A program made the position numbers and the translations under genes. Shown one piece after another: positions 10,616-22,960 of a DNA stretch of 64,000 nucleotides; the first letter of the stretch is position 1; each line of letters opens with the position of its first letter. The notes under the pieces are model-generated. The model was not told the origin of the DNA. It did no database searches and saw nothing but the letters and a program-made list of their open reading frames with translations. The stretch is from Pezicula radicicola (lineage: Eukaryota; Ascomycota; Leotiomycetes; Helotiales; Dermateaceae): contig PDUO01000027.1 in assembly GCA_003008705.1 (NCBI GenBank), positions 4,425 through 68,424 on the forward strand, given 5' to 3'.

Positions 10616-12708
10616 ATGGCTTCGTCTCAGCCGTTCGTGGCGTCTTCACCATTGTCTGGGGGCCATCGCAAGAAATCGAAATTCACGTACAAGAATCTAT
10701 CGCAGCTTGCAATGTCCTCCCCGTCCTGCCCTCTCAGGGTTATTGCACATGTGGACCTCGATGCATTTTATGCTCAGTGCGAAACAGTTAGACTCGGCCT
10801 TCCTGAGGACCAGCCATTGGCAGTGCAGCAGTGGCAGGGCTTAATTGCCATCAACTATCCTAGCCGAAAATTTGGATTGACGCGGCATATTGACATTAAG
10901 GAGGCAAAGAAGCGTATGGATATCTTTGGTGTATAGAAGCAGATGTCTGAGCAGGCTTGGATCGATGCTGACGCCAAACATCTATAGTCTGCCCCAATTT
11001 GATCTGCCAACATGTTGCGACCTGGAGAGAAGGTGACGAGAAATGGGCCTATCATGAAAATGCCTCCGAAAATATTGCTACACACAAGGTCTCTTTAGAT
11101 CCTTACCGCCTCGAATCTCGGAAAATTTTGGCTTGCATCAAGGAGACACTCCCAGAGAAGCTACAGAGGGTAGAAAAGGCCGGGATCGATGAAGTCTTCC
11201 TTGACCTATGTGTGCAAATCCATTCAATCTTGGTTGAAAGATACCCCGAACTCGCTCTTCCAGCCCCTTATGATGATCCTACCGAGAATTTACCATTTCC
11301 TCCAACAACAGCACTGGATTGGCAGGCCGACGCGTTAATAGACTTGGACACAAACGAAGCAGAAGAAGATGACCCTGATTGGGATGATATTGTAATTTTG
11401 ATAGGCTCTGAGATTGTACGAGACGTCAGGGCAGCAGTTTACAAAAAGCTCAAGTACACGTGCTCAGGGGGTGTTGCTCAAAACAAGATGCTTTCGAAAC
11501 TAGGTTCTGCCAACAAGAAGCCGAATCAGCAGACGGTTATTAGGAATCGGGCAATACGGCATTTCCTTTCGGGATTCAAATACTCTAAAATACGGGGGCT
11601 TGGAGGTAAGTTGGGGGAGGAGGTGCAGACAGCTTTCAAGACAGATAGCGTCAAGGATGTACTCCCAATCCCCATTGAAAAGCTCAAGCAGAAATTGGGA
11701 GAAGAACCAGGAATATGGTTCTACAACATAATCCGTGGCATAGATTCCAGCGAGGTGTCGACCCGCACACAGTTGAAATCGATGTTGTCAGCAAAGTCGT
11801 TTCGGCCCAGCATTAACACACCTGAACAAGCCATTCGTTGGCTTCGTATATTTGCTGCAGACATCTTTTCTCGCTTAGTTGACGAAGGGCTACCGGAGAA
11901 CAAAAGGAGACCGAAAACGATTTTTCTTCATCACCGACACGGTGGACAAACCAAAGCTCGTTCGGGGCAAATATCTCAAGTTAGAATGCTCGACGAAGCT
12001 ACACTCTTTGGGCTTGCAAAGAACCTCCTCGGTCAAATTATAGAAGAAGGCAAAGTCTGGCCATGTGCGAACCTTAGCCTAAGCATTTCAGGCTTTGAAG
12101 ATGGCATAACTGGCAACAGAGATATTGGATCATTCTTGGTTAAGGGCGAAGAGGCTAAGGCTCTGAACTTCACTCCGCGAGATTCATCATTGACCGTCTC
12201 GGAAAGGCAGCCAGAGAAACGCAGACGTCTCGGCAACCCAGGGATTCAAAGGTTTTTTGTCAAGACCGAGAGTACAGACGAACACGAGGAAGACTTTATG
12301 AGCACGCAACCGCCCAGAATAGGCGCAACCACAGCTAAAGGAGGAGATGCTGACTTGGATGGGCTTCGACAGGCAGCAGCAATGGATTTGCGTAGCCATA
12401 ATGAGGCAACCTCCCATTCTGAAACAGGAAGTGTCACTGTCGGCTCACCGGTTCTACATCAGCAGCAAATCAGTGGCTATCTGTGCAATCGGTGTGGGAG
12501 GTCTCATGAGTCCGCTGACGCTTTACAGAGCCACGAAGATTGGCACTTCGCCAAAGATCTCCAGGATGAGGACAAGCAACGTCCTGCTCCCCGGACGTCT
12601 ACAATACCGGTAGTTGGAAATAAGATAGTTGGGCTAAGCTCAAGCAGGAAGAAGGTTGGGGGACGCAGCAAACCAGAAAAGGGTCAGAGTAAGCTAGCCT
12701 TTGGTTGA
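10616..12708 (+). CDS. rad30: DNA polymerase eta (Rad30 type)
   Basis: A Y-family polymerase that copies past UV photoproducts. Exons 10616-10913 and 10988-12708 give 672 aa. The join restores KEAKKLCPN across a 74-bp intron. Palm and finger motifs are DLDAFYAQCE (about 47-56, metal-binding Asp), YPSRKFG and AGIDEVFLDL (about residues 164-173, catalytic Asp/Glu). The thumb and little-finger domains continue through SISGFEDG. Near the C-terminus lies a UBZ-type zinc finger (CNRCG, then HEDWH, about 598-620) that binds ubiquitinated PCNA. Upstream, at about 515, NPGIQRFF resembles a PCNA-interacting box with Asn in place of the usual Gln. The last residues (SKLAFG) are a weak second candidate. 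The 10616 ATG is the first in frame. Confidence 0.93.
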
Positions 12709-14966
12709 ATATGCGAGAGCAATCACGAGAATTAGGGGAATATACGTTGGAGATGTACCTTGTGGTATCGAGGATCCATTTCACAGATATGATACACGAT
12801 CTAGATTGAGTCCAGGACGACTGGTTTGTGGATCGGTCAAGTTTCCCTGTCGTGTGCATGGTCCCGAAAATGACAGCCCTGAAGACTGGGATGGTCTCGA
12901 AGACGAAAGACCTTCAGAAATGGTTGGGGTAACGATACAGAATGGCATGGTACGTAGCGTGATTGAGATATCGAGACAGCCCGAAGACGAGTAGTTTAAG
13001 ACTGGTGGGCTTGCAGCTGCAAGGCCATGGACAAGGCTACCACGTTCCATAATTCATAGGATCATCGTGAGCAAATTCCTCGCTATTCTCGGTCTTATTA
13101 CTTGACCGCGTGTGGTACAGCTACAGTATATAAAGACCGAGTTGGTTGTTTTATTTGTGAGAAGTCAGCACAATAAACTGCCTCAAGGATAGTACTTCCG
13201 TACGTCGCCGGTGCAGAGTTTAAGGTAGTGTGCAAAACGCTAGACTCCTTTTCAATTGAACAATTTGGTAGGGAAATAATTAGGACCTTCCAAGGCATGT
13301 TTGAAGCCACATATCACGATATTTCAAAATGGTGACAGTGCCGCAACTCCAAAAGCCGGCTTGTGCTCCCCCAATTTCCAGCGTGCACTGTATACCGTAC
13401 CCAGTAGGCAGCGACCACACCAGAACCATGTCCCCAGCCGCATGTCATGGCTCATGTTGCAAAATTAGAGGTTGTGAGTGGTTAGAGTTGTTAGGCATTG
13501 TTGGGCTGGACGCATGGATACCCAACGGCCTAGCGACCCGAGGCTGGCTCTGGATAAGATTCTGCCACAAATTCACGCAGCAGCGAGTCGCTAGCTGCTT
13601 TTGCAGGCTGCTGCTACAAGAAGGCAATGACGGCGAGTGAGAGGGTGTTGGAGGCACTCTGGCGCACAAATTGAGATTTGTTGACTGCGACACTAATCCA
13701 GACAAATAAGGACAGCACTGCACGATCCCTTGAAGCGCAAAGTACTTTGGCATCACCACGCAGCCAGAGATGGTACGGGGGGTGTGTGTTCTGTAGCAAG
13801 CGTTAGCCTCCTGTCATCAACAAGCAAGCAGCCAGAACAGAACAAAGCAAATTCTTCTGTACTGTATTGTAACAATTCGGGGGGGCGGCCCACTGAGACT
13901 GACTAGTATGACCGCTGGAGGGCGGATATTAGGAGCTGATTATTAGGTGAGGTAAGGTTTGACGTGACTTGGGCTCTGCTGGGCTCTGACGCGACGGTCA
14001 AGGCCATAAGTACTCGGCGGGTGCCTTTGGCCTGCCACTTGAACTTGATTCCACTCTCACTGTAAAATCCTCCATACAGAAGAAGAGCCTCATCTTCGCT
14101 CTCATCTCCTCGCTGGCCTCTCCTACTCTCCTACTACTCCGTTCACCCGTGCTCTGTCCTCCACAGGACAAGAAGAGCAGATATCGTCCCAATACGCACG
14201 CGTTGCACTACCTTGCCACGGTAGTCTAAGCAGAAGGAGGCTGAATTATTGCATCACTTGCATTATTTTGCAAGCCTTCTGTTCCACACTACTTGCTAGC
14301 ACTGCTACTGTACCTACCCGCGTACTTGTACTTGTGAAAAGTTACCTGACCGTTGTTGTCCTCCTACTGTACTCTGCTTGCTTCTTGCACCTGTGACTGC
14401 AAGAGTCAGACCCATACAGTTCGTTCTACTACAGCGGCCACCCGAGGCACCCTAAACAGGATTGAGCGGCAGCAAGCCTAGGCCTGTCCAGCCTATCGCC
14501 ATTTTCCTCTCCCACACATCCTTCCAGATCTCACCTCCCAGCACCGCCAGCTCAGAGGCAGAACAAGTAGTCCAACCCTGGTCTCCTCAGCTGTCACCTC
14601 TTTTTTCAATTGCCATTATTGCCATTCTTATTTGGATTTTTGGATTTCCCCCCATACCCGGATAATTGGACAGGACAGAACCACCAGAGACCGCCCGTCT
14701 CCGCTCAGGCTCTATTTCTTCTCCGTGGCTCCCCGCCCGCGCGAATTCCACTTTGGATCTTACCATTTTACAGGCCTTTTCTTACCCCCCTCACCTGTTT
14801 GCCACTCATACGTCCTCGACCCAGACCAGCAGGCTTTGTGCAACCGCATTTAACTCACGGGCTGTCGTAGTGTGTGCGTGACTTGCATTCTCCCTATCCT
14901 TCCTTGCAGGCCCATCTTCTTTTCCTTCTCTTCCTCTACCATATCCATCGTCCACGGATCTCCATC
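12709..14966. other. Intergenic and probable long leader of the RfeG-type gene
   Basis: No accepted gene. Just after the polymerase stop, 12701-12994 (+) and 12781-13050 (-) are open but lack an ATG start or family similarity. From about 14.0 kb the plus strand becomes pyrimidine-rich (many CT and TCC runs), as is common in leaders of highly expressed fungal genes, and it probably holds the promoter and 5' UTR of the gene starting at 14967. A TATA-like TATATAAA lies near 13125, with no gene assigned to it. Confidence 0.5.
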
Positions 14967-16176
14967 ATGGCCCAGAGATCATCGCGCGCCCAGCAGCAAG
15001 CATCGGCTCGTACGAATGAGTACTTCGTTCCCAAGGACGGTATCGACAGAGAGGTCATCACGGCTGATATCTGTCGGTACCTGGGTAACGATGCTCTCGT
15101 ACGGCCGGGGAATTATGAGGTATGCCATCTCGTCGACGAGGCCGAGCCACCCACTCGCACCCTTAAACAGACACTGACCGTCATACAGAACCCGCAGACC
15201 CGTCAGATCCAGCAGGGCTATTTCATTACAGCATATCGAAATCTCACAACCGTAATAATTTGCTCTCGATACCTACTGAGAGTTTCTGGCTGATTTGTGC
15301 TACAGGCAATGATTGCGGATTTGAAGGCAGACTCTGACAGGTGGGACGCGGAGAGGCGTCAACAACAGAACGCATCTAGAGGAGGAGCCGTAAATGGTAT
15401 CTCAGTGCGAGATTCGGACGGAGTTGTTCGAAAATCTAACACACCTATAGTGGAGTATCGTGCTTCCACGACTCATCAGTCGCGCCAGTATTATGGCCCC
15501 ACGGAATCTGCTCCAGGATATGGAGCGCCTGCTTCAAACACACAGGTATATGACAGTGGACCACAGTACCAGAGTCCAAGCTATGGCCAGCCGTCTGCGT
15601 CATATGCTACCCCCACTTCAGGATACTCCCAAGCTGCTGGATACACTGCGCCCGCAGGATATGGAACTCCAGCCACAGGATATGCACCACCAGTAGGACA
15701 GGACAGCAATTATTACGTAGGAGCCTCACTGGAAGTTGACCGTGATAGGCGTGCACCCGCACCACCGTCTGGAGGAGCCCAGCCAAGGACTGTTCAATAT
15801 TCTGCATCCACGCCAGCATATCAGCAGGATGGGCGTGCTACTTACTATAGTCAACCTGGGCCAGCAGTTTCCACTCCGCAGTATGCTACACAGCAACCTT
15901 CAGACCCATTCTACGGCCGTGGTGCGTACACTTACCAACCTATTCCCCTGCCACTTTATTAATGTTGAATAAGTTCCTAACCGTTCAGCCGCCCCAGTAG
16001 GTCACCAATACGACAACTCGCCAGATGTCTATGACCAAGGAGCGTATGTCCAGAGTACACAGGGCTCTATTTCTTCCTCTTCAAGTACTGCAGCCACTTC
16101 AGGATCATCCAGGCGTGAGCGTGATAGTGAAAGAGAGCGTGACTCAGGCCGCCATCACAGAGATCGCAGGCGTTAG
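14967..16176 (+). CDS. rfeG: RfeG-type putative transcription factor
   Basis: Exons 14967-15119, 15189-15251, 15306-15921 and 15989-16176 give 339 aa. The first 90 residues (NEYFVP, DGIDREVITADICRYLG, then QQGYFITAYRNLT) match the conserved head of Aspergillus RfeG-like proteins, annotated as transcription factors. I know of no solid biochemical role. Residues about 140-300 are a low-complexity Tyr/Gly/Pro/Gln/Ser tract with repeated GYxxPA and YGxP units, prion-like in composition. The last 40 residues are Arg/Asp/Ser-rich, like RS/RE domains of RNA-binding proteins. All three introns have GT-AG ends and restore the conserved frame. Intron 3 has a CCTAAC branch site. Confidence 0.85.
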
Positions 16177-19100
16177 GTTTCTCACCCGGATTTGAAAGCG
16201 GACATACCTGTTGCAATGTTCACCCGTACCACATTGAATGCATTTTCGGAGTTTTTCTTTTCGTTTTGTTATGATCGCCAGGAGTTCCCTGGCGATCTTG
16301 GGAACCATTTTTGTCTGGTTACTTGTTCATTGGAAACAGACCGTTATTAATTCGAATTGGTCTTATTTACATCCACGGATTCACTGCCAGGCCAATATTT
16401 TCCAAGACTCAGGATGGGATGATTTATGCGACTCAGAATTCCACATGGAGATGATTTTGGCCATTGCGGGTGCAATGCGCCTGTTTATGCCATTACGACC
16501 GGATCACTGGAGAGGAGAGATTGTTTTCTTACGATTTCTACTGTCGATTGCATTAGTCATTGCATAGTACAGGCCGTTGGGGAGCATCATGATTGTGCTT
16601 TTTAAAAATCTGGATACCCCCCTGTGCTACCTGGTTCCTGCCACTTGGGGTTTGGGCGTCTGTTTATTTTCCTTGTGCTTTTGTTTTTATTTTGGGGTGG
16701 GTATTTGGAAACGAATTAGAATGGAGGGGTCGGTCCATACCGGGTAGCATTGGAGAGTGGGAAGTTCTTGTAAATATACTTCGGTGCCACTCCACAACTA
16801 CTACTGCAAGCAAGGAAAAGTTTTCAGCGATCGACTTGTCCCATGGACGTCCACTTTAGGAAATCTTACTCTTGCTTTTGTTGACTGCTGAGTAATTGAT
16901 CATGGATCTAATAGGTACGTGCAAGCATACCTTTTCTACCAATTCCAAGGAATGAGAAAAATAACCGTTGGAACTGGGCCTTCAATCCATGGAACTTCGG
17001 AACCTCCCTCGCATCTGGAGATGCTGTTGGCCCCCCTTTACCCTGAGGATAAATTTTTCTTGGATTAGTCATCTAGCTGCTACGCATAAAAGACCTATTC
17101 ATGCATGGCAGATTCTTTTACGGCACTTGGTAGCCATATCCAGATATGCAGTTTTGCCACGTTGGCCATTTTGGATCTCGCTCAGTATATAAACGCCACT
17201 CGCAAGCTACTGCAATTGATTGAGTTATTAAGCTGTTTCGAAAGCTACCTCCCCCTTTGTGATGGCTTCTCATATATGGTCAAGATATGCCAAAGGAGAC
17301 ACTACGCTGGCGACTTCTTTTGCCTGCATCCTCAGACATCGCCAGGACCAGAAAACCACCGCCCTCGACCCTGCTCTAACGTCTACCTCGAACTTCGAGA
17401 AGACGCTATTATGCAATCTTACTCGCTACTGAACGCAAGATTGTCCTCCTTTATGATGATCATTAAGACATCCTAGTCAAGATGAAGGGAGGACGGCCCT
17501 AGTCCTGCGCTCCTCATGTACAGGACCTTTTCTCCTTGCTTGTGTTTTCGGTTTTCCTTCATCCATGTTACATGTCTGCCACCTAATCTTAGTGCTGACT
17601 TGAGGTGCTGCAGATGCACCGACCCACTGCGAGATTTCTGTCGGTATGATCTTGGAGGTGTAGGCCGTGAGGATAGTAGTATTGAGTATAGAGTATAAGA
17701 TACCGTAAAGACAGCAAGGGATTCAACCCGAGGAAGGGATTGTGCATTAAGATGCATTCATATGTTAGATTCTCTAAATGGAGGTAGGATGGAAGACCAA
17801 AGAAAATGTATTGCTGGGGTTGGCAGTTTCCTTGGTTGAATATATTACCGTTCCTTAGATACATTAATCCCGTCTATTAATTCAGTATGCAAACCCGAAG
17901 TATGTGAGACGTCTGTGATTCAGTAGAGGAGTATTGCTTGTGGCACATGTCGTTGGACTTTGACAAGTCGACTTGAGAGTCAGAGAGGCTAGGCGTCTTT
18001 GAGGAGGTAACGGCGCGCCTTTGTTTAGTAAGGTCCAGACCTTCCCGTTAGTTACCTTAGGATGCTTGGCCGCGATTAACAAAAACTTGCAAGGTAATAC
18101 ACGCAGTGATGGCGATTTGTTGCCTTGTCTACTTGTACGTATGATTCTACGCAAAACTGGTTCGATTGTTTACATCTTGCCATGGAAGTTGTCTTGTTAA
18201 ATATCTGTAGATTTCAAACACTAAGGTGAGGGAAGGCGTACTTGTACATTTGTGTGAATTCACATGGAGATACTTCGTACCAGTTGAGATGTTGAAGTCA
18301 GGTGACGGGGCGAGGGGAGTGATAAATTTGGCTGTGTTTGATCAGCGAGGATGAGCAAGCAGATTTTCGGATTCTCAAGATTTGCAGATGCTCGGATTTT
18401 ATTCGTCTGTAGACTGATGAGATGCCATGGTTCCGATTTGCTTGTGCAAGGGAATCCGTTAGCGTATGTCGGTAAAATGGGTGGGGATGTGTATAATAGG
18501 TATGATATCGAATCGTGAAAAGGGACGTTGAGCGATATCTGCAGGAGGTTTGAAGGTACAGTCATGATTGATTGCGTATGTGCCAGATCGAGAAGGTGGT
18601 GTGGGGTTGTGTGAACGGCAGGTGCAGTGCAGTCGAGTTATTCCGTATCATAAGAGCGTTATTATTATACAAGCACAAGCACAAGCAGGGAGAAGGTGGC
18701 TTTTCAGAAAGCTTGTATTATGCTTGAGCCTCTTGGTGATGCGTGTTGGATGCGCGGCTGTCTTACAAAAAGGGCTGGTGGAGGGAGCATAGAGAGTAAA
18801 GGCTTGATTTTGAGTTGTGCGAGGATTCAAAGCGAGATGTACTTCGTACAGTACTGCACAATACTTTATCGTACTTTGGTAGATGCTGATAAGGATAAAT
18901 ATACTCTATCGGTGGCGAGAGAATGACAGCGTGTGTGAGCGAGAGGTCGTCTTACGCGTCAACTAAGGCGATTCGAGGCTTTGGGTTTTACCGACCGTCT
19001 TTTAATAACAGTACAGTACTGTACCTATCTACGAACCTGCTGGTGTCTCCTTCTCCATGATTAAAAGTTAAACGTGTAACCAACCACCACACAGACCTCG

Positions 19101-20177
19101 GCGCTCTTTTATATTAAGAACGGCATTGTCAACATTGTTTCCCTAGAGCAGAAGCATTTCTTTGCTTGTGCCTCCGTGCCCAGTCAGAGAGCAGCGAGAG
19201 AGACTTGGAAACATCGTCTCGTGCAGCACTAGTTCCACCTTCTACACACGTCGTCAGTCCCAACTTTCGACGCAAGTTACAGAAGCTTGATGACCACCTC
19301 GCTCCAGGGCTAATCCACACACGGCACACTGCGGAAGAGTGGTGAGGATCGTGAGGATCGCAATACACGACGACGACGATCACCGCTCAGTTTTAGTTTT
19401 TTGCACAGCCTCGAAATTATTGACGAGTGCAAAGCCGAACAATAACATTAATAAGTAACTCGTCGGCCCTCTGTGTCTTTGTTGGTTTCAGCACTGGTTC
19501 GGATATCTCTTGGCTGTTAAGTAGATTACAGAGAAGTGGTGTAGCATTCATTTATCACTACGGACAGTATTTGTCCTTATCGATCGCTATTCATAGGTAA
19601 CTTACCTACCTGCCTTCCTACCTACCTGCCTCCTAGGTACCTACAGTGGTGGACGACGACGTAAGGGAGAGCCAGAGACGCCGCCGCAACTCTCGACACA
19701 TCTCTGTTGAATTATTCAACTCCAACCCAAAAGGCCCAACAAACCGCTCGTCACCCTGGTATCTCTTCATCTTCATCATCAGAACTCCGTATCGTCTGCA
19801 TCATCATCGTCATCAGCGGCGTGCTCCCCTTCCCCTATTATTACCTCACTACGATCCGTTCCCGCCTTCGCTTGAATGATCAGCCTCCCAAGCTTGCTCC
19901 TTTGAAACAACTGCATCAGCCTCCCCTCTTGGCAAACTCTCAGCAACGTTTCTCGTACGCCAATCCTGCGTACACCAAAGAATATTATCCGACGACCCTC
20001 GACTCTCGAGTGTACAGCTTCATCCCCAGCGCATCCCCGACAAGCAAACTTATCGTCGTCCAGCCATTGAATACGGGGCACTGCATTTGATCCATTGATT
20101 CTGGCCCGGACGAACGAACGCCAGGCCTCTCCCTTCCCTTCTTTCAAAGGCCGACCAAATAAAAGACCTTGCCCAAG
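16177..20177. other. 4 kb stretch without a supported gene
   Basis: The first part should be the 3' UTR of the RfeG-type gene. The rest (16.4-19.5 kb) has only short frames without family resemblance. From about 19.6 kb the plus strand reads CCTACCTGCC-type and CT-rich sequence and is likely the promoter and leader of the mannosyltransferase at 20178. A tiny upstream frame of nine codons begins at ATG 19876 in that leader. Confidence 0.45.
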
Positions 20178-21377
20178 ATGCTCACATTCAGGAGAGCTCT
20201 GATAGCTGCGGCATGCTTTCTTACGATGATATTTCTTCTCACACGATCACATAATACGCCGACCCCCAGCGACTCATTATCATCGAAGGGCTTAGCCGTC
20301 GATACAACGAAAGATATAAAAGCGGACGGGCAAACGACGAAAGGTGCAGGCAATGCGCCATCCACAACATCGACTTCAGACAAGATGCCACCCATCAAGG
20401 CGGATAAGAAACCAGAATCGGGTCAGCAGCTCCTACAGGATTTATCGAGGGCCCCTTTGAGGGAGAAGCTCGCATACCAGTTCCCGTATGATGTCGAGAC
20501 GAAGTTTCCGGCATACATCTGGCAGACGTGGAAGTACACCCCAGCATCTGGGGACTTCGGGGAGAACTTCAGGCCGGCAGAGGCAAGCTGGTCGGAGAAA
20601 CATCCTGGTTTTATTCACGAGGTCATCACCGATCAAGTGGCTGTCCATTTATTGCGACATCTCTACGCATCGGTTCCAGAGGTGCTCGAAGCTTACAATT
20701 CTCTACCTGTACCCGTTCTCAAAGCCGACTTCTTCCGCTACCTGATTCTGCTGGCCAGAGGGGGCATTTACTCGGATATTGACACACATGCTCTTAAATC
20801 TGCTGCAGAGTGGATCCCTGAGAACGTACCAAGGGAAGCAATTGGGCTCATTGTCGGCATTGAGGCTGATCCCGACCGCCCAGACTGGGCGGAATGGTAC
20901 TCGCGCCGAATTCAATTCTGCCAGTGGACTATCCAGTCGAAACCCGGCCATCCCGTGCTTCGAAGTATCGTAGCCAGTATCACTGAGGAGACGTTGAGCA
21001 GGAAGAAGAATGGCACACTCAAGGCGAAGGATAAGAGTGTGGTCGAATTCACCGGTCCTGCGATATGGACTGACTCCATTTTCAATTTCTTCAATGACGA
21101 GAGATATTTTGATATGAGTGGTACCTCCAATATTACCTGGAGGGACTTTACGGGTATCACGACTCCAAAGAAGGTTGGTGATGTCGTCGTCTTGCCCATT
21201 ACCAGTTTCTCCCCTGGTGTGCAACAGATGGGTGCTGGCGATTATGATGATCCTATGGCTTTTGTAAAGCACACGTTTGAAGGTATGCAGCTTTACCCCC
21301 CAAGCAGAACCCCCTTATTAATATTTCTGCCAGGCTCGTGGAAACCTGAGAAGGAGCGCCATGTTGGAAAGAAATGA
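20178..21377 (+). CDS. och1: OCH1-type alpha-1,6-mannosyltransferase (GT32)
   Basis: A Golgi enzyme that adds the first alpha-1,6-mannose to N-glycan cores, starting the outer chain of cell-wall mannoproteins. Exons 20178-21282 and 21334-21377 give 382 aa. The join yields HTFEG-SWKPE, the usual end of the family. The N-terminus is a type II signal anchor (about 4-24). The luminal domain starts with IWQTWK (about 117). LLARGGIYSDIDTH (about 188-201) carries the DxD metal and sugar-nucleotide motif. GPAIWTDSIF is also typical. The length agrees with filamentous-fungal Och1 (about 380). The frame is open upstream, but the first ATG is at 20178. HOC1-like paralogues cannot be fully excluded. Confidence 0.88.
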   Translation: MLTFRRALIAAACFLTMIFLLTRSHNTPTPSDSLSSKGLAVDTTKDIKADGQTTKGAGNAPSTTSTSDKMPPIKADKKPESGQQLLQDLSRAPLREKLAYQFPYDVETKFPAYIWQTWKYTPASGDFGENFRPAEASWSEKHPGFIHEVITDQVAVHLLRHLYASVPEVLEAYNSLPVPVLKADFFRYLILLARGGIYSDIDTHALKSAAEWIPENVPREAIGLIVGIEADPDRPDWAEWYSRRIQFCQWTIQSKPGHPVLRSIVASITEETLSRKKNGTLKAKDKSVVEFTGPAIWTDSIFNFFNDERYFDMSGTSNITWRDFTGITTPKKVGDVVVLPITSFSPGVQQMGAGDYDDPMAFVKHTFEGMQLYPPSRTPLLIFLPGSWKPEKERHVGKK

Positions 21378-22960
21378 GAATGCTCTCTTGGATTCTGATC
21401 TACAGTATTCGAGCCATCCACAAAACCCTCTGTATATTCACCCGACCCATTTGCACATATTATTTCCTTGTATCTCTCTCGGTATCTTGTTTCTAGCGTT
21501 GCATCTGCAAGCGGCGTTTAAACAATCGAGAGCACAAATTTTTAAAGACAACAATGTTGTCTCGAGTTTCTTTGGTGGCAAAATTACAGGTTCAAAATAG
21601 CATAGAAATCGGGAATTGAGCGGCAAAGCATTCGTTTTGTTATTTTTTTCGTTTGGGATACAAGTGCAGAGGCTTTGGCCAGTATGCAACAGCATACAGC
21701 GGAAAGGTTGAGAGCAGCCACGGAGTAAAATGGAAGGAACTGACACGTTTTTCAAGGGCTGAAATTTGTGTGTGGAGTGGCATAGAAGTAGTAGTGGTGG
21801 AGCTGGAACTTGGACAACGAAGTTCCTTTGTAGTTAAAGGAAGATGTTACCCATGGAGAAAAGAGACCAGCATTGTACATTTTTGAGCTACGAATAAGCA
21901 CGGCAGTATGTGCGGAATGAGAGATGAATAAAGAGAGAATATGTCTTGATCTTTGTTAAAGTGCTTGTGCCCATTAGCGTTATTTAGCGATTTCGGCCTA
22001 AGTACTATATAGTTTTAGAACTAGTTTGTTAAAAACTATATAGAAATTAAAACCACTTACTACTAATAATAAAATATCCTTTATTTTTATAATAATTGTC
22101 TTTTCTATAAATTTTTATATATATATTATATCCTTTTCTAAAAAGTATAATATTAATATTATAAAATATTATTATCTTATATACTTTCTTTAATAAAGTA
22201 TCTTTTATTTACTTAATCTTCTATTTGTTCTTTTAAGAATATTAGTTATATATAATTTATTTAAGATAATTTATATCAAAGGGAAGGATGCTCTCTCTAT
22301 GTATGGTCACGTGTTTTCGCTTCCGCGGGGGGCACTCTTTTGTTTGGCTGGAGGATAGTTAATCCGCACCGGCCGTCTACGCGAACTTCGATCTCTTTGT
22401 GTAATGTCAAATAATAACTCTCTCTTATAGATTAGTTCTTTAGTGATAATATAGTACCCCTTTGTAACTACCTATTGCTTCCTAGTACTATTTATTTAGT
22501 TTAACAAATTATTTAAGTTAAACGTAATCTTTTATATAGAAAGAACAATTACTGGTATTAGAAATCAAAAATGAATATTAAGATTATTTTAAAACTTGTC
22601 TACTAGGAACAGGAGTTCAAAATGCACAAACCTACTATCTCTATTATTGGCTTTACAAGCTTTAATTGATTAACCTGCGGTCTTCCGGCTAGGGCCGTCG
22701 TCTCATTAGTGCCATCCCCGTGTTAGGACACTCTCCCTCTTCCGCTGCCTTGCATTCTTCGTGGTAGTAGGTGAAACACAACGCAACTGATTTTGAACAT
22801 CTAAACACGATCGCAGTTGTGGTCGTCGTCGGGGTCGGGGGGGGTTAGTGGCAACACTAGTAATAGTCCACTTTGGGATAGGCCGAAGAGAGGGGGCTGG
22901 CGTTCTTAACCCCTCGACTTCCCTAATCGGAAATAAAAATAACGGAAATCAAAGGGCTGT
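21378..22960. other. 3' flank and start of an AT-rich island
   Basis: About 600 bases of ordinary DNA follow the mannosyltransferase gene. From about 21990 to 22260 the sequence becomes strongly AT-rich (RIP-like). A few GC-richer patches follow (22300-22400, 22680-22860). No gene was recognised. Confidence 0.55.

Noticed and set aside
12701..13050. Open frames on both strands after polymerase eta
   Set aside because: The plus frame begins inside the polymerase stop region with TTG and no ATG start. Neither strand resembles a family; probably 3' UTR.
16238..16567. 109-codon frame with a hydrophobic start after the RfeG-type gene
   Set aside because: Directly downstream of the stop, T-rich 3' UTR-like DNA gives spurious hydrophobic residues; no family match.
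17105..17476. 123-codon plus frame
   Set aside because: No recognisable motif, no splice context, overlaps similar-size frames in other registers.
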